Assembly: GCF_031921685.1 (NCBI RefSeq)
Contig: NZ_JAPDHU010000003.1
Coordinates: forward strand, 248,001 to 312,000
DNA from: Terripilifer sp031921685
Lineage (GTDB): Bacteria; Pseudomonadota; Alphaproteobacteria; Rhizobiales; Beijerinckiaceae
Reading direction: 5' to 3'
DNA length: 64,000 nucleotides
The stretch's first letter is position 1, and every line of letters begins with the position of its first letter. The notes under the pieces are model-generated. The model had not been told where the DNA came from. It did no database searches and was given only the letters and a program-made list of their open reading frames with translations. A program made the position numbers and the translations under genes. Shown here piece by piece: positions 44,691-53,696 of the stretch.

Positions 44691-45504
44691 CCTCTTCCAA
44701 TACGGGCGTGGCACTCCCTTTCACCGGCATCTCGCCTTTGAAAGCGAGATAGCCGCCATCCACCAGAAGATCAGTACCAGTGATGAACGAGGCTTCGTCG
44801 CTGGCGAGAAAAGCCGCTGCGAAGGCCACTTCATCGACGCGGCCCGTCCGGCCCAGAAGATGTGCCGGCCCGCGGATGCGCCTTGCATTCTCGCGCGAGC
44901 CATAGGCGCGACTGCTGCGATCGGTATCGATGGAACCGGGCGAAATCGTATTGGCGCGAATGTTGTCGGGCGCCAGTTCCACCGCGATACATTTGGTCAA
45001 TTGAATCAAACCGGCCTTGGTCGTCGCGTAAGCGGAATGTCGCGCCACACCAATATGGCCAAGCTGCGAAGCGATGTTGACGATCGATCCGCCCCCCGCA
45101 TTGCGCATGTAAGGTGCAGCATATTTCACCGTCAGAAAGGTGGCGGTGAGATTCACGGCCAAAGCTTCGGCCCAATCGCCGATCGCTAGCTCTTCGACAG
45201 TCTGCGTCGGCGTCACAGCCACGGCCATATTCGCCAAAGTTGTCAGTTTACCGAATAAATCCACCGCTTTGGCGCAGGCGCGTTCGCATGCTTCAGGACT
45301 GGCAACGTCAATGGCGATGGAACCTGCATTGCCGCCACCGGTGCGAATATCGTCGGCCACGGCTTCCGCCGATGCCAAACGCAGATCGGCAACAAGTACG
45401 CTGGCGCCTTCATAGGCAAAGCGACGTGCGATGGCACCGCCGATTTCGCCACCACCACCGACGACAAGCGCCACTCGTCCGTGCAATCGTTTGTCCCGAT
45501 TCAT
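44653..45504 (-). CDS. Short-chain dehydrogenase/reductase (SDR)
   Basis: A 283-residue classical SDR. Cofactor loop VGGGGEIGGAIARRF, catalytic Ser in NIASQ, and YATTKAG with the Tyr-Lys pair; C-terminal SFITGTDLLVDGGYLAF is typical. The usual NNAG is replaced by LANMA. The ATG at 45504 has AGGAGCGAG upstream. It is transcribed against its neighbours, between the permease gene and a Bug binding-protein gene, so it may use a divergent promoter shared with the latter. Probably oxidises a catabolic intermediate; substrate unknown. Confidence 0.88.
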   Translation of the reverse strand: MNRDKRLHGRVALVVGGGGEIGGAIARRFAYEGASVLVADLRLASAEAVADDIRTGGGNAGSIAIDVASPEACERACAKAVDLFGKLTTLANMAVAVTPTQTVEELAIGDWAEALAVNLTATFLTVKYAAPYMRNAGGGSIVNIASQLGHIGVARHSAYATTKAGLIQLTKCIAVELAPDNIRANTISPGSIDTDRSSRAYGSRENARRIRGPAHLLGRTGRVDEVAFAAAFLASDEASFITGTDLLVDGGYLAFKGEMPVKGSATPVLEEVIPEGQRPITKG

Positions 45505-45532
45505 CACTCGCTCCTATTTGCGCGAGGGCCGA

Positions 45533-45540
45533 TTGTACAA
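45533..45540. promoter_or_regulatory. TTGTACAA palindrome in the divergent promoter region
   Basis: TTGTACAA lies in the 112-nt gap between the SDR and the Bug gene. GntR/FCD-type regulators often bind palindromes of this kind, but no regulator gene lies nearby in the window. Confidence 0.3.
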
Positions 45541-45616
45541 ACCGTCAAGGGACAGTATATCGCCAGTCATAGCTGTCGAGAAACAGCATCAAAATCATTT
45601 CTGGAGGAAACCTCGT

Positions 45617-46660
45617 ATGGCACGATTCCCGCGCCTATCGTTCGTAACGGCACTTGCCGTCCTCAGTGCATGGCCAGCGGCCGCCCAGTCTCCCGAAGCC
45701 TTTTACAAGGGCCGGAAGATGGACATGATCATCGGCTATTCAAGCGGCGGCACCTACGATCTCTACGCGCGCCTGATGGCCCGGTTCCTGGCGAACTACA
45801 TTCCCGGCAATCCGGTGATCGTGCCGCGCAACATGCCGGGCGGCGGCAGCCGGACAGCAACCGCTTGGGTCTATTCCGCCGCCCCCAAAGACGGCTCCGT
45901 GCTGGCGACAGCCGATCAATCGCTCGCCATCGCGCAAGCCCTGGGTGACCCGCAGATCCGCTTCGACGTGAACAAGCTGATCTATATCGGCAACCCAAGT
46001 CGCGAGAACAATACCACAGTCGCGTGGCACACGTCAGGGATTCGCACCATCGAAGATGCGATGAAACAGGAAGTCACGGTCGGCGCCACCGGCGGCTCGA
46101 CATCGTCGCAATATCCCAAAGCGATGAATGCCATTCTCGGCACCAAGTTCAAAATCATCCTTGGCTATCCCGGCGGCAACGACATCAATATCGCGCTGGA
46201 GCGCGGCGAGGTCGCCGTGCGGGGATCCAACACCTGGCAGTCGTGGAAGTCGACGCGCGCCGATTGGCTGCGTGACAAGAAGATCAACATTCTCGTGCAG
46301 ATCGGTCTCAACAAGGCCGAGGATCTTCCCGATGTACCGCTCTTGATGGACCTCGCCAAGAACGATCAGGACCGCGCCGTCCTCAAACTGCTCTCGTCGC
46401 CCACCGAAATCGGCCGGCCGATCTTCACCACGCCCGACACGCCGGCCGATCGCGTCAAGACTTTGCGCGACGCCTTCGACACCATGGTGGCCGATCCGAA
46501 ATTCGTCGAAGAAGCCAAGCGCGAAAAATTCGAGATCGATCCGGTGAGCGGAGCGCAGATGCAGAAGATCGTCGCCGACATCGTCGCATCGCCGAAGGAC
46601 ATCACCCAGCGCCTCAACGAGATCATTGGCGAAGTCGAACAGAACACAAGTTCAAAATAA
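45617..46660 (+). CDS. Bug/TctC-family periplasmic substrate-binding protein
   Basis: A 347-residue exported protein with a Sec signal (MARFPRLSFVTALAVLSAWPAAA). The mature start SPEAFYKGRKMDMIIGYSSGGTYDLYAR matches tripartite tricarboxylate transporter receptors, and IPGNPVIVPRNMPGGGS is a family motif. It would bind a carboxylate in the periplasm and hand it to a TctAB permease, most simply the fused one upstream. The ATG at 45617 follows GGAGGAAA. The aldolase-family gene starts 25 nt after its stop. Confidence 0.9.
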   Translation: MARFPRLSFVTALAVLSAWPAAAQSPEAFYKGRKMDMIIGYSSGGTYDLYARLMARFLANYIPGNPVIVPRNMPGGGSRTATAWVYSAAPKDGSVLATADQSLAIAQALGDPQIRFDVNKLIYIGNPSRENNTTVAWHTSGIRTIEDAMKQEVTVGATGGSTSSQYPKAMNAILGTKFKIILGYPGGNDINIALERGEVAVRGSNTWQSWKSTRADWLRDKKINILVQIGLNKAEDLPDVPLLMDLAKNDQDRAVLKLLSSPTEIGRPIFTTPDTPADRVKTLRDAFDTMVADPKFVEEAKREKFEIDPVSGAQMQKIVADIVASPKDITQRLNEIIGEVEQNTSSK

Positions 46661-46684
46661 GTAGTCTAAGGGAACGAAACGACC

Positions 46685-47437
46685 ATGACTGGCACACAAT
46701 CGACATCGAATTCACTGGCGCGACTGCGTCGCGAAGTGGCGATCACCTCGCGCATTCTTGTGATGGAAGGCATGCTGGATTATTCCGGCCACGTCAGCGT
46801 CCGCATTCCGGGCCAAGATGCCTATTACATCCAACCCTCGACCGATCCGCGTTCGCACATCGATCCGGAACGGCTGATCATGGTCGATTTCGAAGGCAAT
46901 ATTCTCGGCGATCACGATCGCAAGCCGCCGGTGGAAATTCCGATCCATGGCGAAATCTACAAGGCACGGCCGGACGTGCAGTCCCTCGTTCACTGCCACA
47001 TGGAACTCGCCATCATGTTCACCATGATGGAAGACGTGCAGCTCGTGCCTATGCGTTCGCGCGCCGCCCGCTGGGCAAGCGGCATCCCAACGAGCAATGA
47101 TCCGACCCATATCAAGACCAAGAAACAGGGCAAGATTTTAGCCGACGATCTCGGCCCCCATCATGCGGCGCTGATGCGCGCCCATGGTCTCATCCTGGTG
47201 GCGGAATCGGTGCCGGCCCTTCTGGTCGATGCCGTCCATTTCGACGAAAACGCCCGCGCGCAGATGCAGGTGATGCAGGCTGGCCGGAAGATCAAGCCGC
47301 TCACGCCGGAAGAACTCGACCTCTTGGAAAAATCCGAGATGCGCGAATTCCACGTCGGCAAGCTCTGGAAATACTATCTGAACAAGGCCGAGAAAATCGG
47401 CATCATCCCGCCGGAATGGGCGGAAGAAACTGCCTGA
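46685..47437 (+). CDS. Class II aldolase/adducin family protein
   Basis: A 250-residue protein of the zinc-dependent class II aldolase family. An acid-base Glu region (EIPIHGEIYKARPDV) precedes the HCH motif (SLVHCHMELA); the third ligand is in ALMRAHG. Members are sugar-phosphate aldolases or aromatic-acid decarboxylases; the context of carboxylate transport makes decarboxylation plausible but not shown. It follows the Bug gene, in the same orientation, probably co-transcribed. Confidence 0.85.
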   Translation: MTGTQSTSNSLARLRREVAITSRILVMEGMLDYSGHVSVRIPGQDAYYIQPSTDPRSHIDPERLIMVDFEGNILGDHDRKPPVEIPIHGEIYKARPDVQSLVHCHMELAIMFTMMEDVQLVPMRSRAARWASGIPTSNDPTHIKTKKQGKILADDLGPHHAALMRAHGLILVAESVPALLVDAVHFDENARAQMQVMQAGRKIKPLTPEELDLLEKSEMREFHVGKLWKYYLNKAEKIGIIPPEWAEETA

Positions 47438-47441
47438 AGCT

Positions 47442-48668
47442 TTACCGCTGAGCCCATTTTGCCGCGGCTTCGCCCGCGGCAAAGCCGGTCGAGAAACAGG
47501 CTTGCAGCAGATAGCCGCCGGTCGGTGCTTCCCAATCGAGCATTTCGCCGGCGATGAACAGGCCCGGCCATCGTTTCAGCATCAGCGTTTCGTCGACTTC
47601 GGTGAAGCTGACACCCCCGGCGGTGGAAATGGCGCGTTCGATCGGTCGTGGGCGCAACAGGTGCAGCGGCAGAGCTTTGATGCGCGCCGCGAGAGCAGCA
47701 GGCTCGCTCGGCAACGCACCCGCTTCATAGAGCAGAGCCGAGGCGATCGGCGTCAATCCGGCCGCTTTGCGCAAGTGCGATGACATCGACGCCTTGCCGC
47801 GCGGCGCGGCGAGACGCGTGGCGAGTTGCGCGGCCTCAAGGTCGGGGCGCAGATCAATCGACAGCATCGCCTGTCCGTCGCGGGCGATCGCTTCACGCAG
47901 CACAGGCGACAGGGCATAGACCGCCCCACCCTCGATCCCATAGTCGGCGACAACCGCTTCGCCGCGCACGCGCTCGCCGCCAAAATCGAGCGCGATATTC
48001 TTCAAAGGCGTTCCGGCGAAACGTTGTCTCAGATGTGCCGACCATGCGATCTCGAAGCCGCAATTGGACGGCCGCAGCGGGCTGATCGCCACCCCTTGCG
48101 TCTCGAACGTCGACGCCCAGGCGCCATCGGACCCCAAGCGCGGCCAGGAGCCGCCGCCGAGCGCCAGGACGATGGCATCTGCCGTCAGCTTGAGGACCTG
48201 GCCGGACGGATCGTTCAGCAGCACGGCCCCGTCAGCAACGCCCGTGAACATATGGCGCGGCCGCAGGACCACTCCCAGCTCGTCCAGGCGCCGTAGCCAG
48301 GCGCGCAGCAGCGGCGAGGCCTTGAAACTCTCCGGAAACACCCGCCCGCTCGACCCGACGAAGGTCGGCACGCCGAGCTCCGCGCTCCAGTCGCGCAGGG
48401 CCTGTGGCGGGAACCCGGCCAGGATCGGCCGCAAAACCTCGGCCGCCGCACCATAGCGCGTCACGAAACGCTCGAAATCCTCGCTATGGGTCAGATTGAG
48501 GCCGCCCCGCCCGGCGAGCAGGAATTTACGCGCCGGCGAGGCCATCCGGTCGAAAACGGTCACGGCGAGCCCGGCGCGGGCCAGACGCTCGGCGGCCATC
48601 AACCCCGCGGGCCCCGCTCCGACGACACATGCGCTTTTCTGGCCCAATCCACTGCCCCGCTGAATCAC
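47442..48668 (-). CDS. BaiN/HI0933-like flavoprotein (NAD(P)/FAD-dependent oxidoreductase)
   Basis: A 408-residue protein. The FAD-binding motif ACVVGAGPAGLMAAERLARAG is at the N terminus, LLAGRGGLNLTHSE is the HI0933 signature, IVLALGGGSWPRLGSDG is the central motif and LFIAGEMLDWEAPTGGYLLQACFSTG closes the FAD site. Precise function is unknown across the family. The start is a GTG at 48668 because no ATG precedes the FAD motif. It is convergent with the aldolase gene and divergent from the pseudouridine synthase. Confidence 0.9.
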   Translation of the reverse strand: MIQRGSGLGQKSACVVGAGPAGLMAAERLARAGLAVTVFDRMASPARKFLLAGRGGLNLTHSEDFERFVTRYGAAAEVLRPILAGFPPQALRDWSAELGVPTFVGSSGRVFPESFKASPLLRAWLRRLDELGVVLRPRHMFTGVADGAVLLNDPSGQVLKLTADAIVLALGGGSWPRLGSDGAWASTFETQGVAISPLRPSNCGFEIAWSAHLRQRFAGTPLKNIALDFGGERVRGEAVVADYGIEGGAVYALSPVLREAIARDGQAMLSIDLRPDLEAAQLATRLAAPRGKASMSSHLRKAAGLTPIASALLYEAGALPSEPAALAARIKALPLHLLRPRPIERAISTAGGVSFTEVDETLMLKRWPGLFIAGEMLDWEAPTGGYLLQACFSTGFAAGEAAAKWAQR

Positions 48669-48714
48669 GCCAAAGCCTTAGTCCGATCGGTGTCGCTGTG
48701 CTATCCCTCCGCCC

Positions 48715-49827
48715 ATGAACCAGCATGCCAAGCGCCGCCACCAGGCGGGTATTTTCGACCTGCCTGACGACGATGACGATCTGCCACGGCCGCCGCCGCG
48801 TCTTTTAGCGACGCCGGAGGCCGGTAAACGCAGCCACACCGTCGATGAGACCGGCGCCGGCCAGCGGCTCGATCGCTATCTGGCGGGCCTTGCCGATGCC
48901 GCCGGCGAAGCTTTGTCGCGCACGCGCATCCAGGCCCTGATCGAAGATGGCCAGGTCACCATCGACGGCCGGGCCGCCCGCGACGCCAAATCGAAGGTGC
49001 GTGCCGGACAGATCGTCACCATCGACGTACCGCCCCCGGTGGCGGCCGAGCCGGAAGGCGAGAACATCCCGCTCGACATCGTCTTCGAGGACGAGCATCT
49101 CATCATCGTCGACAAACCGGCGGGCCTGGTCGTGCATCCCTCCGCCGGCCATGAGACAGGCACGCTCGTCAATGCACTCATCGCCCATTGCGGCGCCTCG
49201 CTCTCAGGCGTCGGTGGCGTCAGGCGGCCCGGCATCGTCCATCGCATCGACAAGGACACTTCTGGCCTGCTCGTCGTCGCCAAGACCGATGCGGCGCATC
49301 AAGGGCTTGCCGCGCTCTTCGCCGATCATGGCCGCACGATGCGGCTCGAGCGCGAATATCTGGCGCTGGTCTGGGGCGCTCCGCAACGCGGCCACGGCAC
49401 CATCGAGACTGCCATCGGCCGTCACCCCACCCACCGCGAGAAACAGGCCGTCGTGCGCGACGATCGCGGCCGCGAAGCCATCACCCATTGGGAATTGCAG
49501 GAGACCTTCGGCAAGCGAGATGCACCGATCGCTGCCCTCGTTGCCTGCCACCTCGAAACAGGCCGCACGCATCAGATCCGTGTTCACATGGCCCACATCG
49601 GCCATCCGCTGCTCGGCGATCCGGTTTATGCCACGGGATTTCGCACCAAAGCCGCGCGGCTCGACGAAGAACCGCGTCAACGGCTGGAACAGCTCGGCCG
49701 GCAAGCCCTGCATGCCGCCGTGCTCGGCTTCGACCATCCGATCACCGGCGAGGCCCTGACCTTTGAAAGCGAACTGCCGCAGGACATGGCCGTGCTTCTC
49801 GAAGCGCTGCGCACGCAAGCGGAGTAG
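48715..49827 (+). CDS. RluA-family 23S rRNA pseudouridine synthase (RluD-like)
   Basis: A 370-residue protein. After an acidic N-terminal extension (DLPDDDDDLPRPPPRLL) an S4 RNA-binding domain covers about residues 45-105 (QRLDRYLAGL...LIEDGQVTIDG). The catalytic domain holds the Asp in HRIDKDTSGLLVVAKT, IIVDKPAGLVVHPS and LETGRTHQIRVHMAHIGHPLLGDPVY. Closest to RluD, which modifies helix 69 of 23S rRNA. Confidence 0.92.
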   Translation: MNQHAKRRHQAGIFDLPDDDDDLPRPPPRLLATPEAGKRSHTVDETGAGQRLDRYLAGLADAAGEALSRTRIQALIEDGQVTIDGRAARDAKSKVRAGQIVTIDVPPPVAAEPEGENIPLDIVFEDEHLIIVDKPAGLVVHPSAGHETGTLVNALIAHCGASLSGVGGVRRPGIVHRIDKDTSGLLVVAKTDAAHQGLAALFADHGRTMRLEREYLALVWGAPQRGHGTIETAIGRHPTHREKQAVVRDDRGREAITHWELQETFGKRDAPIAALVACHLETGRTHQIRVHMAHIGHPLLGDPVYATGFRTKAARLDEEPRQRLEQLGRQALHAAVLGFDHPITGEALTFESELPQDMAVLLEALRTQAE

Positions 49828-49880
49828 CGTTTTCGAGCGAAGTGGACGCCGGTTCGCGTGAAGAGAACGCGTCAAACACA
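49827..49880. repeat. Rhizobiales-type intergenic repeat (GCGTTTTCGAGCGAAGTGG)
   Basis: The sequence GCGTTTTCGAGCGAAGTGG, then CGCCGGTTCGCGTGAAGA and GAACGCGTCAAA matches, from memory, a dispersed extragenic repeat common in Bradyrhizobium-like genomes. Its ends (GCGTTTTC and GAGAACGC) are near-inverted. It lies between the pseudouridine synthase and a convergent Bug gene and may act as a shared hairpin. Confidence 0.6.
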
Positions 49881-49885
49881 AAACT

Positions 49886-50920
49886 TCAGTTTTTCGTCCG
49901 GATCGCGTCCCGGATCTTGGTCAAAAGATCCGGCGAGGCGCCATAGATTTTCTCCAGCAGCTTTTGCAGATCTTCGCCGGAGGTCGGGTCGACCTCAAGC
50001 CCCATGCGCTTGGCTTCCGCCTGCAACTCCGGCGCCTGCCATGTGTCCATAAAGGCCTTGCGCAAGGCAGCAACGCGTTCGTGCGGCACGTCCGGCGCGA
50101 CGAAATAAGGCCGCGCGAATATCTCCTGCGCGTAGATCGTGTTCAGGATGGTGCGCTGTTCCTCGGTCTTGGCGAATTCCAAGGTGCGCGGCACGCCTTG
50201 CTTGTCGAGTTCATCGGCACCCCGGGCATTTTCCTGGGCAATCACACGGATCTTCTTCTCGTCGAGCAGTGGCGCATATTGCGTGGAGAGGCTCGTCCAA
50301 TTCATGCCACACATGCCGTGAATTTCGTTCTTCTCGATGGCGGCCATGATCTCACGGCTGCTGGGATAGCCGAGCACCGGCTTGAATTTGGCGCCCAGCA
50401 CATTGTTCAGCAGAAGAGGCAGATAGCCCGTCGCCTCGGTCTCGCTCGTGCCACCGACGACCAGTTCCGCCTTGAACGTGTCAGCGAACGTCTTGGCCGG
50501 CGCATCGGGACGCGCCACGCAGACGAAAAGATCAGCACTCGCACTGCCAAGATAGCGTAAGCGCATCGGGTCATAACGCAGCCGCGAGGGATCTTCGAGA
50601 ATGGCGGCAAGTGGCTGTGTCGAAAAGGCGGCGCCGATAATGGTTCCATCTTTCACGGCGGTCGTTGCCACATGCGCTGCCATCACATTGCTGGCATTTC
50701 CCGGCATGTTGGACACGACGACATTCGGCGCGCCGGGCACATGCGCGCTCAGAAAACGCGCCATCAGCCGCGCATAGACATGGTAGCCGCCACCAGCTGA
50801 CGTCCCGACCAAAATGGCAATCGTACGACCCTTGTAGAATTGTCCGACCGCCTCTTGTGCGCCAGCCTGTTGAAAGGCCGTCACCATTGCGAAAACAGCC
50901 GCAACCAGGAACCTGCCCAC
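49886..50920 (-). CDS. Bug/TctC-like periplasmic substrate-binding protein
   Basis: A 344-residue exported protein (signal MGRFLVAAVFAMVTAFQQAGA). The mature part EAVGQFYKGRTIAILVGTSAGGGYHVYAR and HVPGAPNVVVSNMPGNAS closely parallel the protein at 45617, so the two are paralogues. The start is a GTG at 50920 with AAGGAGA about 8 nt upstream. Divergent from the FAD oxidoreductase gene; no permease adjacent. Ligand unknown, probably a carboxylate. Confidence 0.87.
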   Translation of the reverse strand: MGRFLVAAVFAMVTAFQQAGAQEAVGQFYKGRTIAILVGTSAGGGYHVYARLMARFLSAHVPGAPNVVVSNMPGNASNVMAAHVATTAVKDGTIIGAAFSTQPLAAILEDPSRLRYDPMRLRYLGSASADLFVCVARPDAPAKTFADTFKAELVVGGTSETEATGYLPLLLNNVLGAKFKPVLGYPSSREIMAAIEKNEIHGMCGMNWTSLSTQYAPLLDEKKIRVIAQENARGADELDKQGVPRTLEFAKTEEQRTILNTIYAQEIFARPYFVAPDVPHERVAALRKAFMDTWQAPELQAEAKRMGLEVDPTSGEDLQKLLEKIYGASPDLLTKIRDAIRTKN

Positions 50921-51079
50921 TGCAATCTCCTTCTGTTTCGTCTGTTACAAAAACCGCTACCGTCCCACGAGGTTCCTGTTGAAGAACCATTCACTTGCAC
51001 AAATCTCTTGCTTGCCTCGGTTACGCCGCTAACCTGCCCGGCCAAGAACAAAAGAGACAGAAACAAAAGAGGACGTCTG

Positions 51080-52444
51080 ATGGGGCTTGCGCATTCCGAA
51101 CATTCCAATCCCGAGACGGTCGGCGAGGTCGCAACGGGAACGCGCATCGTCCGCCGCGACGCTCATGCCCCCACACAACGGGTTTCCTGTGACATTTGCG
51201 TGATCGGCTCCGGCGCCGCCGGCATTTCCGCGGCCATCGAAGCCGCGCGTCTCGGCCGCCGCGTCATTCTTGTCGATTCCCTACCGGTGCTTGGCGGACA
51301 AGCCGTCAACTCGATCATCGGCACGTTCTGCGGCCTCTTTTCCAATGGCGACTATGGCTATCAATTCACCCATGGCATTGCCGACGATATTCTGCGCGAC
51401 CTCGGCGCCATGGATAAGGCGCTCTACTATCGCCACGGCCCGGTGACGACGGTCGTCTATTACGATGAAGTGGCGCTCGGTCGCTGGGTCGAAGAGAGCG
51501 TGCGCAAGGCTGGTATCGTCACCATTCTCGGCGCCATCATGCGCAAGGTCGAGCGGGACGGCCGGCGCGTTAAATCGATCGAGCTGGCGACGCGCTATGG
51601 CGACGTCATCGTCGAAGCGACAGGCTTCGTCGATGCCTCTGGCGATGCCGCCCTCGCGTGGCTCGGCGGTTTCGCCTGCCGCGAACCCTCAGGCAATCCG
51701 GTGTTCGGCACACAGATGGTGGTGGTCGAGAACATCGATGAAGCGGCTCATCCGACGCGCGCGCAATTGGCGCAGAAGATGGAGGAGAAGGGTGAGGCCT
51801 ATGGCCTGCTGCGCCGCAATTGCGTGTCCTTCGTCATTCCTGGCCGCAACATCGCCGCGCTCAACATGACCCATACGGATACGCCGCTCGAGCCGCTCGC
51901 TGCCTCCAAATCGACGCTCGACGGCAAGGCGCAGGCCGATCTTTCGGTCAAATTCCTGATGGAACAATTTCCAGACTGTTTCGGAAAAGCGAAAATCCGC
52001 AGCTACGGCATGCCCGGCATCCGGCAGACACGCTGGATCGTCGGCCGGCATCAGCTCTCGCTCGAAGAAGTGCGGCAAGGCTTCCGTCATCCCGATGCCA
52101 TCGGCCGCACCGCCTGGCCGGTGGAACTGCATGACCACGGCGCTGGCTATGCCTGGCAGACCTTTCCGGAAGATCACGCCCATTACATTCCGCTCGGTTC
52201 GCTCATCCCGGAAGAGGCCGACAATCTCTGCGCCGCCGGCCGCTGCATCGATGCCGACCTCGCGGCGCTCTCGAGCGTGCGCGTGATGGGGCCTTGCATG
52301 GCCATGGGCGCGGCCGCCGCGCACGCGCTGGATCTCGCGGGTTCCGGCAGCGTGCAACAGATCGATGTCGGTGCTTTACAGAAGCGCCTCAGCGCCAATC
52401 TCGACCGCACCGACGGCGGCGGAAAGGATAGAAATCTGAATTAG
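51080..52444 (+). CDS. FAD-dependent oxidoreductase (FAD_oxidored family)
   Basis: A 454-residue flavoprotein. FAD motif CDICVIGSGAAGISAAIEAARLG at about residues 37-60, then ILVDSLPVLGGQAVNS and a late GRCIDADLAALSSVRVMGPCMAMGAAAAHAL that completes the FAD site. No signal peptide. The ATG at 51080 follows GAGGAC; the open frame upstream has no support. Genes of this family occur in tricarboxylate-transporter catabolic clusters, perhaps oxidising a hydroxy acid. The following binding-protein gene begins 26 nt after its stop. Confidence 0.85.
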   Translation: MGLAHSEHSNPETVGEVATGTRIVRRDAHAPTQRVSCDICVIGSGAAGISAAIEAARLGRRVILVDSLPVLGGQAVNSIIGTFCGLFSNGDYGYQFTHGIADDILRDLGAMDKALYYRHGPVTTVVYYDEVALGRWVEESVRKAGIVTILGAIMRKVERDGRRVKSIELATRYGDVIVEATGFVDASGDAALAWLGGFACREPSGNPVFGTQMVVVENIDEAAHPTRAQLAQKMEEKGEAYGLLRRNCVSFVIPGRNIAALNMTHTDTPLEPLAASKSTLDGKAQADLSVKFLMEQFPDCFGKAKIRSYGMPGIRQTRWIVGRHQLSLEEVRQGFRHPDAIGRTAWPVELHDHGAGYAWQTFPEDHAHYIPLGSLIPEEADNLCAAGRCIDADLAALSSVRVMGPCMAMGAAAAHALDLAGSGSVQQIDVGALQKRLSANLDRTDGGGKDRNLN

Positions 52445-52470
52445 GGGATAGACTGGAAGGGAGGGAAATT

Positions 52471-53514
52471 ATGAAAACGATCAGAAAGAGTGGGACGGCC
52501 TTAATGGCCTTGGCTCTGGCGCTGTCTTTGACGATGCCACCGGCCTTGGCTCAAAATGCGGCTTGGGACAAGGTGATCGCCGATGCCAAGAACGAGAAGG
52601 AGCTCGTTCTCTACACGGCACTCGTCGGCGATCCGACCTTGAAAGCCATCGTTCAGGGCTTCCAAAGCAAATATGGCATCACGGTCAACGTGCTGGAGGG
52701 TCGCGGGTCCGACATTCGCGAACGTGCCCGCGTCGAACAAGGCGCCGGCCGCTTCATCGCCGATGTCACCTATACGTCGGAAGGCCAGGCGAGGCTGATC
52801 GCCCGCGAGGACAAGAGCTATGTGCAGCACGAGGCGGTGCCCAATATCACCACCTTGAAGCCTGAATTCGCCAAGATGACGAGCGACAATCTCTTCGCCC
52901 CATCGATGACCATCCCCTACGGCATTCTCATCAATGCTTCGATGATCAAGCCGGAAGACGAACCCAAGAGCTGGGCCGATCTGGCCAATCCGAAATGGAA
53001 GGGCAAGATTCTCTCCGACGACGTGCGCGCCGTCGGCGGAGGCTATCTGATGTTCTTCGCACAGCTCAATGCAGCGGGCCTCGGCGAAAAATATCATCAG
53101 GAGCTTGCGAAGAACGAGCCGTCCTTCACCCGCGACATGCGGGAAGCCGGCCGGCGCGTCGCGCGTGGCGAATATCCGATCTATGTGCCCTTCATCCTCA
53201 CCGACATCGCCAATCTGAAGGGACTGCCGGTCAAGCCGATCATTCCGGCCGAAGGCGTGCCCTTCGTGCTCTATGGCAATGTGCTGATGCGCAATGCGCC
53301 GCATCCCAATGCGGCACGCCTCTACATCGATTACGGCATGTCGGAGGAAGCGCAATTGCTTTGGGCGAAGACCGGCATGGGCGTCGTGCGCGACGGCCTG
53401 GCCGATAAGATTCCGCCGGAGGTCAGGCCCTTCGCCAACGCCAAATTGCTCGGCACCACCGATCCCGACCGGCAGAACGAGGGCATCGCCCTCGCCAAGA
53501 AGATTTATCAGTAG
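52471..53514 (+). CDS. ABC-type extracellular solute-binding protein (iron/organic anion type)
   Basis: A 347-residue exported protein with signal MKTIRKSGTALMALALALSL and cleavage after ALA. It is built like family 1 / AfuA-type binding proteins: KELVLYTALVGDPTLKAIVQGFQSKYGI, then PKSWADLANPKWKGKI and a late GNVLMRNAPHPNAARLYIDYGMS. GGAAGGGAGGG precedes the ATG. No permease or ATPase gene is nearby, so it is an orphan or uses a distant transporter. Ligand unknown; iron(III) complexes and aminophosphonates are known for relatives. Confidence 0.87.
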   Translation: MKTIRKSGTALMALALALSLTMPPALAQNAAWDKVIADAKNEKELVLYTALVGDPTLKAIVQGFQSKYGITVNVLEGRGSDIRERARVEQGAGRFIADVTYTSEGQARLIAREDKSYVQHEAVPNITTLKPEFAKMTSDNLFAPSMTIPYGILINASMIKPEDEPKSWADLANPKWKGKILSDDVRAVGGGYLMFFAQLNAAGLGEKYHQELAKNEPSFTRDMREAGRRVARGEYPIYVPFILTDIANLKGLPVKPIIPAEGVPFVLYGNVLMRNAPHPNAARLYIDYGMSEEAQLLWAKTGMGVVRDGLADKIPPEVRPFANAKLLGTTDPDRQNEGIALAKKIYQ

Positions 53515-53520
53515 TCCGCA

Positions 53521-53676
53521 GTGTCATCCCCGACAGCCGCGTAGCGGCTGAGCGGGGATCCAGGGGCGCGTGGTAGAATGCTTGCAGCGAAACTGTCGTA
53601 ACGCACGGCAGACTGCCACGCTCTACCGCTCGCCCCTGGATTCCCGCTCGCGCCTACGGCGCGTCGGGAATGACAC
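53521..53676. repeat. 156-bp MITE-like inverted repeat
   Basis: Arms of about 55 bp, beginning GTGTCATCCCCGAC at 53521 and ending GTCGGGAATGACAC at 53676, are near-perfect complements through CCAGGGGC/GCCCCTGG to GGTAGA/TCTACC. Each arm holds its own small palindrome (AGCCGC-GTA-GCGGCT and GCGCC-TAC-GGCGC). It lies between convergent genes and may terminate both. It codes for nothing visible. Confidence 0.75.
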
Positions 53677-53696
53677 GGAGAGTTCGCCTTCCGACC

